The notes under the pieces are model-generated. The model saw nothing but the letters and a program-made list of their open reading frames with translations, ran no database searches and had not been told where the DNA came from. The translations under genes were made by a program, and so were the position numbers. A stretch of DNA of 64,000 nt from CAVSIS01 sp963814875 (GTDB lineage: Bacteria; Acidobacteriota; Thermoanaerobaculia; Thermoanaerobaculales; Sulfomarinibacteraceae), in NCBI GenBank assembly GCA_963814875.1, contig CAWFFJ010000022.1:62001-126000 (forward strand). Direction: 5' to 3'. Positions 16,908 to 26,707 of this stretch are shown here, one piece after another. Position 1 is the stretch's first letter. Each line of letters starts with the position of its first letter.

Positions 16908-19041
16908 ATGCGGTCCTCCCGGCCTTCGCTCGTTGCACTCGGTTTCGCGACCGCGGTCTCCCAGGCGGTGCTGCTGCGCGAGGCGATGGCCGCGGTGGCG
17001 GGCTCGGAGCTCGCCTGGGGCGCGGTGCTCGCGGTGTGGCTCGCCGGAATGGCCGCGGGGGCGCGGATCGGGGCCGCTCGCGGCGGGGCACGGCTCGGCG
17101 AGGCCGCACCCTCGCTCGTGCTCGTCGCCGCCCTCGGCGGGGCCGTCCTGCTCCGTGCCGCGCCCCTCCTGGCGGGCGTCGAACCCGGCGAGCCCCTGCT
17201 CGCGCCGTCGGCCGCGTGGCTGTGGGTCGCCGCAGTACTTCCGGCGGCGACCGCCGGCGGGCTCGGCTTTCCCCTCCTCGCCGGCGCAGGCCGACGTGAA
17301 GGGAGCGCCGGCTCCGCCTATGCCCTCGAAGGTGCTGGAGCGCTCGCCGGCGGCCTGGTGTTCAGCTTCGCGCTGGCGCCTCTCGGCGCCGCCGCCTCGC
17401 TGCTGCTTGCGCTCGCGGCGACAGTTGCCCAGGCCGGATGGCGCCGCGGGCCGGCCGCTGCCATTGCCTTCGCGGTGCTGCCGATCGCCCTCGCGTTCCC
17501 GGCCGGGACCTGGCTCGAGCGCACCGGCTGGCGCTGGAGCCGGCACGATGCGCCACTCGCCGACTGGCGCGAGACCCGCCAGCAGCGGCTCGAGCTCGCT
17601 GGCGGCCGACCGGCAGCGCTGTTCGCCGACGGCCGCCTCCTCTCCAGCTACCCCGAGCCCTACCTGACCGGTCCACGGGCCCACCTGCTGATGCTGCTCC
17701 ACCCGGATCCGCGCCGCGTGCTGGCGGTGGGCGCGCTCGCCGACGGCAGCGTGACCGCGATCCTCCGCCACCCGCTGGAGCGGCTCGACCTGGTCGAGGA
17801 CGACCCGGCCCTGCTCCGGCTCGTGCCGCAGTGGTTCGGGCCCGAGGTCGCGGCGGCGCTCGCCGACCCTCGAGTCCACCTCCACGCGCACCGACCCCGT
17901 GCGGGTGGTCTCCGACGGCGGCCCCTGGGACCTCGTCCTGCTGCTCGACGGGGACCCCACGACGCTGCGCCAGCACCGCACTCGCTCGCGCGACTTCCTC
18001 GCCGCCTGCCGCCGGCACATGGCGCCGGGAGGCGTGCTCGCCCTCGCCACCGGCGTCGGCGACACCTACCTCGGGGGCGCCGGCGGGCGCCTGCTCGCGG
18101 TCGAGACGGCGACGCTCCGCGCCGTCTTCCCCCGCGTCGCTGCCCTGCCCGGCGAGCGGGTCACACTGGTCGCGGCCCTGCCGCCCTTCGGCCTCGCCAC
18201 CGATCCCGAGACCCTCGCCGGGCGATGGCGGGAGCTGGGTATCGCCGACCCCGTGATGAGCCCGGAGCTCGTGCGCGTCCTTGCGGACCCCGAGCGCGCG
18301 GCGGCGCTCGACGCGGCGCTTTCCGAGACCGCGGCTCCGGTGAGCACGGTGCGCCGCCCGGTCGCGGTGCTCGCCGCGGCAGCCGCGGTCGAGGGCCGCG
18401 GACGGCCCGGTCTCGCGGTCCTGCTCGGCCGCCTGCTGCGCGCGCCGCCGTGGCTGCCGGTGGCGGCCGCGCTGGCAGCGGCGGCGCTGCTGGCTCGTCC
18501 TTTCCCGCTCCGGCGCACGACTCGGGGAACGCAGTCGCCGCGACCGTGGGCTTCACCTCGATGGCTTGGTGGCTGCTGCTGCTCGCCACCTGGCAGGCGA
18601 CGGTAGGCTCGGTCTACGCCGAGATCGGCGCCCTCACCGCGGCCTTCATGGCCGGGCTGGTGGTCGGCGCGGCGGTCTCCCAAGGCCGTCGCGACACCGT
18701 GCGCGACCTGCCGCTCCTGCTCGGGCTCGGCGTCGTGCTCTCGCTCATCGTTGCCGCGGGCGCCCCGCTCACCTTCCCGCGACTGACCGTGCCGGCTGCT
18801 GCTGCTGGCAGGCGGCCTGCTCACTGGCGCCGCGTTTCCGGGCGCTGCGGCGCTGTGCGGGAGCGACATCCGTCGCGGCGCCGGGTTCGCCTTCGCCGCC
18901 GACGAGGCCGGCGCCGCCTGCGCCGCCCTCGCGGTCGGCCTGCTCGTGCTGCCCTGGGCCGGCCTCGCCGCGACCGCCCTCGCGACGGCCGTGCTCGGCG
19001 CCGGCGCGGCCGCCGCGCTGATCATCCGTCGCGTGGGGTAA
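16908..19041 (+). CDS. Membrane-embedded aminopropyltransferase (spermidine synthase)-like protein, three frameshifts
   Basis: Assembled from three frames. About seven N-terminal membrane segments, a central SpeE-like methyltransferase-fold domain, then a C-terminal membrane region ending in 'RRVG'. The SpeE-like part shows 'PRRVLAVGALADGSVTAIL' (nucleotide-binding Gly-rich turn, degenerate), 'LDLVEDDPALLRL' and 'WDLVLLLDGDPTT' followed by 'HMAPGGVLAL'. Such multi-span proteins are annotated as spermidine synthase-like or fused transporter/spermidine synthase; the true substrate is unknown and the classic GxGDG is altered (GALADG). Frames break near 17888, 18515 and 18794, each beside a GCGC or GGCT context. 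It converges on the radical SAM gene with ~120 bp between them. Confidence 0.7.
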
Positions 19042-19163
19042 GGCGTAGCGATCTCGCCCCAGTCGCCATCGCGTCTCCAACCCAGGCGACCCCGAGATCG
19101 TCCTCAACCCCGAACGCGCGAAGCGTGTCAGAGGATCTCGCCGCCCTCCGGGCAGGCGAAACC

Positions 19164-20303
19164 CTAGCTCCAGACGCCGGGGATCGCGCGCTTGCAGTCC
19201 GGGCAGCGGCCCTCGGCGAGGCGGTTCTGGACGATCTCGAAGCCGACCCTCTGGATCAGCATCGCGCCGCAGCCGGGGCAGCAGGTGCTCTCCCCAGGGT
19301 GGCCGGGGAGGTTGCCGACGTAGGCGAAGTGGAGGCCCTCGGAGCGCGCGATCTGCCATGCCCGCTCGACCGAAGCGACCGGGGTCGGCGGCAGGTCGGT
19401 GAGCCGGTAGGTCGGGTGGAAGCGGGTGAAGTGCACCGGCACGTCGGCGCCCAGGTTCGTCTTCACCCAGCGCGCGAGGTCGCGCACCTCGGCCTCGGAG
19501 TCGTTGCGGCCCGGGATCAGCAGGACCACGATCTCGAGCCAGGTGCCGGCCGTGCGGATCCGTTCGAGGGTCTCGAGCACCGGCTTGAGCTCGCCGCGCA
19601 CGAGCTCGGTGTAGAACTCCTGGCGGAAGGCCTTGAGATCGACCTTGACCGCGGCGAGCAGCGGCAGTACCTCGGCCAGCGGCGTCTCCTGGATGGAGCC
19701 GTTGCTCACCACCACGGTGCGCACGCCGGTCTTCTGCGCCGCGCGGGCGGTATCGCGCACGTACTCCCAATACACCACCGGCTCGGAGTAGGTCGCCGCG
19801 ATGAGCGGCACGTCCGCTCGCTTCGCCGCCGCCGCCATGGAGTCTGGGGGCAGCCAGAGGAAGGGCACCTGCTCCGGGCGGAACTGGGAAATCTCCCAGT
19901 TCTGGCAGAACTTGCACTCCACGTTGCAGCCGGCGGTGGCGAACGAGAACGCGCTGCGGCCGGGCAGGACGTGGAAGAAGGGCTTCTTCTCCACCGGGTC
20001 GACGTGGACGGCGCAGGCGGCGCCCCACACCAGGGTGTGGTAGGTCCCACCGCGGTTCTCGCGCACGCCGCACGCACCGCGCTCGGCGTCGGCCACCTGG
20101 CACTTGCGGGGGCAGAGCCCGCACTCGACCCGGTTCTCGGGCAGCTTCTTGTACCAGGAGGCTTCGCGTGGCGGCGCGGTCTCCCCGGTCACCCGCTGGC
20201 CCGGCGTCGGCTCGGCGCCCTTGAGCCAGGCCGGCGCAGCGGCTGCAGCGGCTCCTGCGGCGGCGAGCGCCAGCGCGCGGCGGCGGTCGATGCCCTCGCT
20301 CAC
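19164..20303 (-). CDS. AmmeMemoRadiSam system radical SAM enzyme, with Tat-like signal
   Basis: 379 residues. The radical SAM cluster motif is 'CNVECKFCQNW' (CxxxCxxC), preceded by four cysteines in 'CGLCPRKCQVADAERGAC', and a C-terminal pair CCPGC / CPDC. This layout is diagnostic of the radical SAM member of the AmmeMemoRadiSam system (TIGR04337-type, COG1180 relatives). The N-terminus 'DRRRALALAAAG' followed by an Ala-rich stretch and 'APAW' looks like a twin-arginine export signal, unusual for a radical SAM enzyme. The GTG start at 20303 overlaps the TGA of the DUF362 gene by 4 bp (GTGA), so it is translationally coupled. The reaction is unknown. No frameshift in this gene. Confidence 0.9.
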   Translation of the reverse strand: MSEGIDRRRALALAAAGAAAAAAPAWLKGAEPTPGQRVTGETAPPREASWYKKLPENRVECGLCPRKCQVADAERGACGVRENRGGTYHTLVWGAACAVHVDPVEKKPFFHVLPGRSAFSFATAGCNVECKFCQNWEISQFRPEQVPFLWLPPDSMAAAAKRADVPLIAATYSEPVVYWEYVRDTARAAQKTGVRTVVVSNGSIQETPLAEVLPLLAAVKVDLKAFRQEFYTELVRGELKPVLETLERIRTAGTWLEIVVLLIPGRNDSEAEVRDLARWVKTNLGADVPVHFTRFHPTYRLTDLPPTPVASVERAWQIARSEGLHFAYVGNLPGHPGESTCCPGCGAMLIQRVGFEIVQNRLAEGRCPDCKRAIPGVWS

Positions 20304-21268
20304 GCCCTCACCTCCCGCACCGCCTCGGGGTCCCCGACGCCGAGACCGTAGGCCGCAGCGGTCGCGATATAGCGCGGCGGACGGCCGGCCTTTTCCAGGC
20401 TCGGCAGGCTGCGCCGCGCCCGTTCCGCCTCGATGATCCGCCACGCCCACGCGTCGAGCGCGACCGGGTCGGTGCTCGCGGCGATCACACCGAGCGGGAA
20501 GGTCATGTCGGCGCGGTACGCCGGGACCGCCGTGGCACTGGGCGAGGCCTCCGTCGAGCAGCGACAGACGCAGCTTGCCGGCGACGAAGGGGTGGCGCAC
20601 CACGTCGGCGACGTAGGGGTCGCAGCCGTGGTCGTGGTACTTGTTGGGGTTGTGGATCACGCCGTAGAAGTTCTTGAGCGTGCCGGAGACGCCGGCGAGG
20701 TCGTGGTCCTTGACCACCGCGACCGAAACCAGGGCGGTGCAGGCGCTCGAGACGAGCCGTGCGAAGCACGAGCCGATCTCGCCGGAGACCGTGATCTCCC
20801 GGTCCCAGTCGCCGTCGACGCCGACGCAGCGGTACGGACCCGCCGCGCTCGCGCAGGGTGAAGCCGGCGCGGGAGAGCTCGCGGCCGGAGCGCTCGAAGA
20901 CGATCATCCGGTCGCGCGCCACGCCGGCCGCGGCGAGCAGCTCGACCAGACGCCTCGACCACTTCGACCCGGGGCGACAGCGAGCGCCCGCCGAGGCAGC
21001 TCAGCTTGATCCCGACCGTATCGCGCGGCGGAGAAGAGCTGCGCCACCGCCTGCGCGCCGTCATCGAGCCCGGCTGGCAGCGGCGACAGCGAGCGGCGAC
21101 CGCCTGCCGAGCGGTGGCCGGTTCGAGCGCTCCCACCGCCGCAGGCGCCACGCCGACCCTGCCGGACCCGTGAGCGGGCGTCGGCGGTACCGGCACGGCC
21201 GCACCGCGGCGCGCGCCGAGCGCGGCAGCGCCGAGCAGCCCCGCAAGCTCGCGGCGGCTCAGCTTCAA
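20300..21268 (-). CDS. DUF362 domain protein with Tat-like signal, about five frameshifts
   Basis: Reconstructed from several frames. It starts at a TTG (21268) that overlaps the TGA of the Memo-AMMECR1 gene and begins KLSRRELAGLLGAAALGA, a twin-arginine-type signal. Conserved DUF362 blocks follow: 'RDTVGIKLSCLGGRSLSP', 'MIVFERSGRELSRAGF', 'VVKDHDLAGVSGTLKNFYG', 'NPNKYHDHGCDPYVADV' and the C-terminal 'MTFPLGVIAASTDPVALDAW'. DUF362 proteins are uncharacterised and often sit beside Fe-S or radical SAM proteins. Frames break near 20551, 20846, 20951, 21025 and 21069; most are repaired by two bases at CGCG or GCGC sites. It is the middle gene of a Memo-AMMECR1 / DUF362 / radical SAM operon. Confidence 0.75.
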
Positions 21269-22816
21269 TGACTCGCCTCTTCCTCGAAGACCTGGGCGGT
21301 GAAGACCTCGAACGACGCCCCCCGCCAGCCGTCCGCGGACAGGCCGGCCTTGCGCGCCAGGTGCTCGAGCGTGGTCTCGACGTCCCAGCCCTGCTCGGGC
21401 GCGACCTGGGGCAGGAAGACGGCCAGGCGGCTGCCGCGGCTGAGGATGATCCCGTCGCGTCCGAGCTTGATCTGATCCGGGCCCGAGATCGCCCGCGGCG
21501 GGGTCAGCACCGAGACCTCGAGCTCGACGCCCGCAAGCTCGTCGGCGGCGAGGGCCGGAAAACGAGGGTCGTTGGCGGCCGACTCGGCCGAGTGGATCAC
21601 CGCGTCGACCAGCGGCTCGCGGGGCAGGATCGAGCCGATGCAGCCGCGCAGCTTGCCCTGGGTGAGCGCGCGGGCGCCGGTGTTGTTGATCGTGACGAAG
21701 ACGCCGGAGGGCGCCCGAAGCGGGCGCCCACCGGGTGCGCGGCGAACCACTCGGCGACGGCGGCGTCGTGGACCAGGTGCGACTCCAGGGTCGCCCGCGC
21801 GAGGGCGACCAGGGCGCGGCCCTGCTCGGGCGACAGCGACTCCGGCCGCCGCCGGCTTGAGGTTCGTCCCGCCATCCCCGCCAGGCGCCGGTGGAAGGCG
21901 ACCCCCGCATAGGCGACGAGCTGGCGCAGGTCGCCGCCAGCGTCGGCCGAGGTGGCCACGCCCGTGATCTCTGCCGGTGGCATCCGCAGCGTGCTTGAGC
22001 AGCTCGAGCAGCACCGTGATCGGGCGAGCGCCGCAGATCGTGTCGCCGCTGGTCTCGACCTGGCTCGAAAAGCCGAGAGGATCAACCGCCGCGGCGCGGC
22101 CTGCGGTGACGCGCGCCTGCGCTTGAAGACGCTGCGGTAGCGACGCGTCGACCGGAAACGGCGTCCATCCGGTAGCCGGCGAACCATGGTGGGTGAAGTC
22201 CGACGACGCCACCACCACCGTCCCGGGACCGAGCAACGGGGCCAGCGCCCTCGCCATGGCGGTCGCGGTCGCGAGGTCTCCTCCCGCGCCCACCAGCACC
22301 GGCACCAGACGGGCGCCGGGCGCCGCGACCTGGAGGAAGGGCAGCTCGACCTCCAGCGAGTGCTCCGGACCGTGGGCCGACGCAGGTCCGTCGAACAACC
22401 GGGTCCGTGCGAAGGCGCGCCAGCGCCTCCATGTCCAGCGGGATCTCCCCGAGTGGAGTTGCGAAGGCGGACACACTCCCGTCGGGCAGCGCGCCACCCG
22501 TGAAGCCTGCATGGTGTGACGGACCGAGGAGGATCACACGGCTCGCCTTCACACCGCGCAGCGCAGCGAAGGCACGCCCGGCCGTGGCACCGGAGAAGAC
22601 GTAGCCCGCGTGGGGCGCAATCACCGCGATCGCCGGGCCGGTGACAGGCGCCGCCCTGTCGAGGAATCCCTCGACCTCGGCCCTGAGATCCGCCGGGTCC
22701 GATGGGTAGAAGGCCCCGGAGACCGCCGGCGGACGCGTACGGCCGCTCGCGGCGAGACCCGAGACGACGAGGAGGGTGAATGCGACGACCGTACCGAGAG
22801 CGCCTGGACTGATCAT
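21265..22816 (-). CDS. Memo-AMMECR1 fusion protein (AmmeMemoRadiSam proteins B+A), three frameshifts
   Basis: Joined frames give one protein of about 520 residues. The N-terminal signal peptide (hydrophobic 'VVAFTLLVVSGLAASG') is followed by a Memo domain with the four conserved metal-site residues: H in 'APHAGYVFSG', H in 'LLGPSHHAGF', H in 'SSDFTHHG' and C in 'DTICGARPI'; 'EHSLEVELPFLQ' is also typical. An AMMECR1 domain follows: 'VFVTINNTGARALTQGKL', 'RGCIGSILP', 'ESAANDPRFP', 'LEVSVLTPP' and 'VFLPQVAPEQGWD'. Memo folds like class III dioxygenases; bacterial function is unknown. Frames break near 21712, 21974 and 22399. First gene of a coupled operon with DUF362 and radical SAM proteins. 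Confidence 0.85.
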
Positions 22817-23223
22817 GCTCCTAGGAATAGCTCTCGCCGCACGCGAACGCAAGCGAAAGCTCGGACGACATGGCCCGCGTGGCCGACTCTCCATTGGAGC
22901 TTCTGAGTGTCCTGGTCAAAGAGCACGGTGCATTCTCCGCTTGCGTCCTGCAAGGCGCGGAGGCTGCACGTCTCGCCACGTGGCGATGCGACGGCCGAGA
23001 GAGGCCGTGGGCTGTGGTGATTTCGCAGCCGATCTTCGCCCCTGCCCTTCTTAGAGCTCTTGAGTGTCCTGGTTGTGGAGCACGGTGCACTCTCCGCGGA
23101 GGCATCGTGGCTCCTGGCAAGGCGCGACGACGAAGTCGTAGCTCAGCTACGTCGAGGAGGAGCAACGCAGCCAGGGGCCGCGATGACCCGCGCAGAGTGT
23201 GCCGGGATTCCCCGACCAGGGCA
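22817..23223. repeat. Intergenic region with direct repeats and a palindrome
   Basis: About 400 bp without a credible gene. A 44-bp segment (GAGCTTCTGAGTGTCCTGG...) at 22897-22940 recurs at 23054-23097 with about seven differences. A palindrome, GTAGCTCAGCTAC, lies at about 23138-23150 and is followed by GTCGAGGAGG; the same design occurs at 29993-30007 (CGTAGCCAAGCTACG, then TTGAGGAGG). These are probably dispersed repeats that accumulated between the Memo operon and upp. The promoter of the Memo operon must lie at the left end. Confidence 0.55.
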
Positions 23224-23846
23224 CTAGGTGCCGTAGAGACGGTCGCCGAAGTCGCCGAGGCCGGGCAGGATGTACTTGCGGTCGTTGAGGCCGCGGTCCA
23301 GTGCCGCCGTGTAGACGTCGGTATCCGGCACCTTCGAGGCCAGGAGCGCGACTCCCTCGGGCGCCGCCACGATCGAGACCAGACGTACCGAGCGGGCGCC
23401 TCGCGCCCGCAGACCCTCTACCGCCGTCGCGGCCGAGCCGCCGGTGGCGAGCATGGGGTCGAGCAGGAAAGACGACCGAACTGCCCAGCTTCGGCGGCAC
23501 CTTCTCGTAGTAGCACCGGGCGACCGCGGTGCGCTCGTCGCGCTCGAGCCCGAAGTAGCCGACCTGGGCGTTCGGGCACCAGGTCGAGAAACGCCTGCAG
23601 CATGCCGATCCCGGCGCGCAGCACGGGCACGGCAACGACCCGGGCGTCGATCCGCCGTACCTTGGCGGTCTCGAGCGGCGTCTCGACGGTATCGGGGCGG
23701 GTCGGCAGATCGCGGGTTGCCTCCGCGGTCAGGAACAGCGAGGCGCGGTAGGCGAGCGATCGGAAGTCGTCCGAGGACGTTTCTCGATCGCGCAGGCGGG
23801 CCATGATGTCGTGAAGCAGCGGGTGGTCGACGACGTGCAGTGCCAT
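23224..23846 (-). CDS. upp: Uracil phosphoribosyltransferase, two frameshifts
   Basis: Makes UMP from uracil and PRPP (pyrimidine salvage). Assembled from three frames into about 208 residues, the normal length: N-terminus 'MALHVVDHPLLHDIMARLRD', the 'FRSLAYRASLFLTAEATRDL' block, 'VAVPVLRAGIGMLQAFLDLV', 'QVGYFGLERDERT', the PRPP loop 'LLDPMLATGGSAATAVEGL' and C-terminal 'KYILPGLGDFGDRLYGT'. Frames break near 23574 and 23469; both are repaired by two bases (for example CCCGAAC to CCCGCGAAC). The essential motifs on both sides are intact, so the gene is probably functional in the organism. It is divergent from the second Memo gene. Confidence 0.88.
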
Positions 23847-23928
23847 CAGCGGTGAACGGTATCATGACCGGGAGCCGTCCGCCGCCGCTCCCGCCGTCGA
23901 CCATCGTCGGAAGGGGTACGATGGCCGC

Positions 23929-25072
23929 ATGCGCTGCCTCACGCACCTCACTGCGATGGTGGTGTTCGCCGCCGTCCTCCCCTCCTCCGCTACCGAGCCC
24001 CCGACCCGTGACGAGGTCCGCGCCCTGATGGGCCTTGCCTCCGAGGGCGACATGGTCCGCGGCCAGCTCGACACGGTGGGCTTCCCGGTCACCGCCGCCC
24101 AGGCCGAGGACGTCCACCGGGCTGCGCTCACGGTCGCTGGTGCGTCCCTCGCCGCCCAGGACGAGCGGCTCGCGTATGGGTCCGGACGACGGCTTCGTCG
24201 CCGGCGTGTGCCCTCACGACGACCACCTCTACGCCGGCTCGGTCGCGATCCACCTGACCGAGCGGATCTCGGCGCCGAGGGTGATCCTGATCGGGGTCTT
24301 TCACCGCGCCCGCGACTGGGACCTTTCGGATCGGCTCGTCTTCGACCGCTTCACGGCGTGGCACGGACCGTGGGCGCCCGTCCCGGTCGATCCGCTCCGC
24401 GAACAGCTGCTCGCCGCCCTGCCCGCCGACGCGGTGGTGGTCGACGACGCCATGCACGAGCGCGAGCACTCGCTCGAGGCGCTCGTCCCCCTGCTCCAGG
24501 CCCACCGCCGCGACGTCACCATCGTTCCCATCCTGGTGCCCTACATGGGCTGGGAGCGACTCTCGCAGCTCGCCGATCTTCTCTCCGGCGCGCTCGCCGC
24601 CTCGATCCAGAGCAACGGCTGGCAGCTCGGCCGCGAAGTGGCGATCGTGATCTCGTCCGACGCAGTCCACTATGGACCCGACTTCGACCACGCGCCGTTC
24701 AGCACCGACGCCGCCGGGTATCAGCGCGCTGTCGACCGCGACCGGACCATGGCCGAGAGGTTCCTGGCCGGACCGCTGACCGCCGAGGCCGCCCACGAGC
24801 TGCTCGCGACCCTGGTCGATGAGCGCGACGTCCGCAGCTACCGCATCCCGTGGTGCGGGCGGTTCTCGATCCCGTTCGGAATGGAGCTGCTGCGCCGGAC
24901 GTCCGAACGGCTCGGACGAGCGACCCCGACCGGGACGGTGCTCGCCACTGGGACCAGCATCTCCGGGCCCCAGCTCCCGGTCAGCGAGGCGACTCGCGCC
25001 GCGGGCCTCGGCACGACCGCACCCTCGAACCTCGCCCACTGGGTCGGATACGTCGCCTCGGGCTGGAGGTAG
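23929..25072 (+). CDS. Second, stand-alone Memo-family protein with signal peptide, one frameshift
   Basis: About 380 residues. A signal peptide (AMVVFAAVLPSSA) leads into a diverged Memo domain that keeps the metal-site residues: H in 'CPHDDHLYAGS', H in 'LIGVFHRARDWD', H in 'VISSDAVHYGPD' and C in 'RIPWCGRFSIP'. 'EREHSLEALVPLLQ' and 'IVPILVPYMG' are also family blocks. It lacks an AMMECR1 domain. The frame breaks near 24174; adding two bases at GCGT (to GCGCGT) gives '..ERLARMGPDDGF'. It lies about 1.1 kb from the Memo-AMMECR1 operon, on the opposite strand, and may work with it. Confidence 0.78.
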
Positions 25073-25234
25073 GGTTCGTGCCGGGACGGCCTCGCCGGGG
25101 CGGCTTCGGCCGTGCGTGAAGGGTGAAGGGTCAAGCGTGAAGCGTCGGCCGCAAAGCGTGGCGGGCCGCACGAAGTGTACCGGCCGAACCTGACTCGTCA
25201 CTCCGCCTTGGCGGCGCAGCCGCCGCCTCACTCC

Positions 25235-26707
25235 TCACTCCTCACTCCTCACTTCGGGACGCGCAAAGCGCGCCCCGAGCGCAAGAAGCGCGCACGAGGC
25301 GACCAGCGCGCAGGTCGCCGGCACCGCGGGGTTGTTGTGGTAGTGGGTAATCCCGCCGTAGTACATGCCGAAATGGACCACCAGGGCGACGCCCGCGGCG
25401 GCACCGGCGAGACCGGCACTCGGGCGCCGCCCGAAGATCCCGAACAGGACCGGTCCGAAGGTCGCGGCAAAGAGGCCGTAGACCCCGTTCTGGGCAAAGA
25501 TCGCGACACTCAGCGAGGGCGCCACGATCTGCTCCCAGGCGAGCGCCAGCGTGACCGGCGCGAGGGCCACCAGAGTCCAGCGCCCCACTCCGAGGACACG
25601 GGCGCGGATCGTCTCCTCGGAAGCCCCGAGCAGTCTCGCCACGGTGGCGTAGAGGTCTCCCGCCGAGATTGAGGCGAGGGCGAGGGCGATCCCCTCGAGC
25701 GTCGAGAACCCCGCCGCGAGCACACCGAGCATGATCACGGCGCGCAGCGCGGGTGCGAACTGGGTCGCGATGTAGGTCGCCACCACGCGGTCCGGCATCA
25801 GGCCGGCGCCGAGATCCAGGCGCGCGTAGAGCCCGACGACCAGCACCGACGAGAACACGGTCCCGGCGATCACCGCCGTTGCCAGATACCAGTTGACGTC
25901 GCGCTCGGAGCGCAGATAGAGCGCCTTCGACATGATGTGAGGTTGCATGATGATGGCGATGCCGATCACGAAGTTCGCAACCACCACCTCGAAGAGGTCG
26001 CGGAAGAGCAGGCTGTCGGGGTTGGTGACGCTGCCGAAATGGGGCGCCACTGCGCCGAGCCGGGCGAAGAAGGCGCTCAGGCCGCCGGCGAAGAACTGGA
26101 CGCCCGACCCGACCAGGAGCAGGGCAACTGCGAGCATGGTGCCTGCCTGGAGGGTATTCGACCACACGTGGACGGTCGCCCCGCCGAGCAGGATGTAGCC
26201 GAAGGTGAAGACGATGACAGCGATCAGGGTCGGCAGCGCCGGGACGCCGAGCACGGCCACCAGCACGTGGACGATCGCGGCCACGATCAGCACCAGGAAC
26301 GTCACTTGAAGCAGGCTGATCGCGGCGTAGAGCACGGTCAGCCGACGGTCGCCGTAGCGGCTCCCGATCCACTGGGGGATGGTCACGGCGGCGGCGGTTC
26401 CGCCAATCGCGCGGAAGCCCTTCGAGGTCACGGTGAGGCCGAGGAAGATCCCGAGCGGGGCGGCGATGCCGTAGCCAACGACTCCGGACCAGCCATAGGC
26501 GTAGACCAGGCCCGGGTTGATGACGAAGGTTGCGGCACTGGTCATGTTGGCGGCCAAGGAGAGCCCGATGATGATCGGCGAGACCGTTCGGCTGCCGACT
26601 GCGAACGACTCGAGGGTCGAGGCACGGCGTCGGTTCCACCACGTCAGACCCAGGATCGCGGCGACATACAGCCCGAGCAATCCCCAGGCGAGCGAGGTTT
26701 CTCCCAT
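25235..26707 (-). CDS. Sodium:solute symporter family (SSS) transporter
   Basis: 490 residues with about 13 membrane helices. Family marks: 'AVGSRTVSPIIIGLSLAAN' leading into 'MTSAATFVINPGLVYAYG' (Na+ site region), 'IPQWIGSRYGDRRLT' and 'IMLGVLAAGFSTLEGIALA', the SSS signature region. It imports an organic substrate (proline-, pantothenate- or monocarboxylate-type) with Na+; the substrate cannot be told. ATG 26707 overlaps the TAA of the upstream phosphatase by 1 bp (TAATG), so the two are coupled. The longer frame to 26866 is shadow sequence. Confidence 0.88.
   Translation of the reverse strand: MGETSLAWGLLGLYVAAILGLTWWNRRRASTLESFAVGSRTVSPIIIGLSLAANMTSAATFVINPGLVYAYGWSGVVGYGIAAPLGIFLGLTVTSKGFRAIGGTAAAVTIPQWIGSRYGDRRLTVLYAAISLLQVTFLVLIVAAIVHVLVAVLGVPALPTLIAVIVFTFGYILLGGATVHVWSNTLQAGTMLAVALLLVGSGVQFFAGGLSAFFARLGAVAPHFGSVTNPDSLLFRDLFEVVVANFVIGIAIIMQPHIMSKALYLRSERDVNWYLATAVIAGTVFSSVLVVGLYARLDLGAGLMPDRVVATYIATQFAPALRAVIMLGVLAAGFSTLEGIALALASISAGDLYATVARLLGASEETIRARVLGVGRWTLVALAPVTLALAWEQIVAPSLSVAIFAQNGVYGLFAATFGPVLFGIFGRRPSAGLAGAAAGVALVVHFGMYYGGITHYHNNPAVPATCALVASCALLALGARFARPEVRSEE

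Noticed and set aside
13437..24200. Region of gene decay (pseudogenes)
   Set aside because: Broken frames retain every conserved motif and share one two-base rule, also seen in nuoL/nuoM and mgtC; gene decay would give mixed indels, stops and missing motifs.
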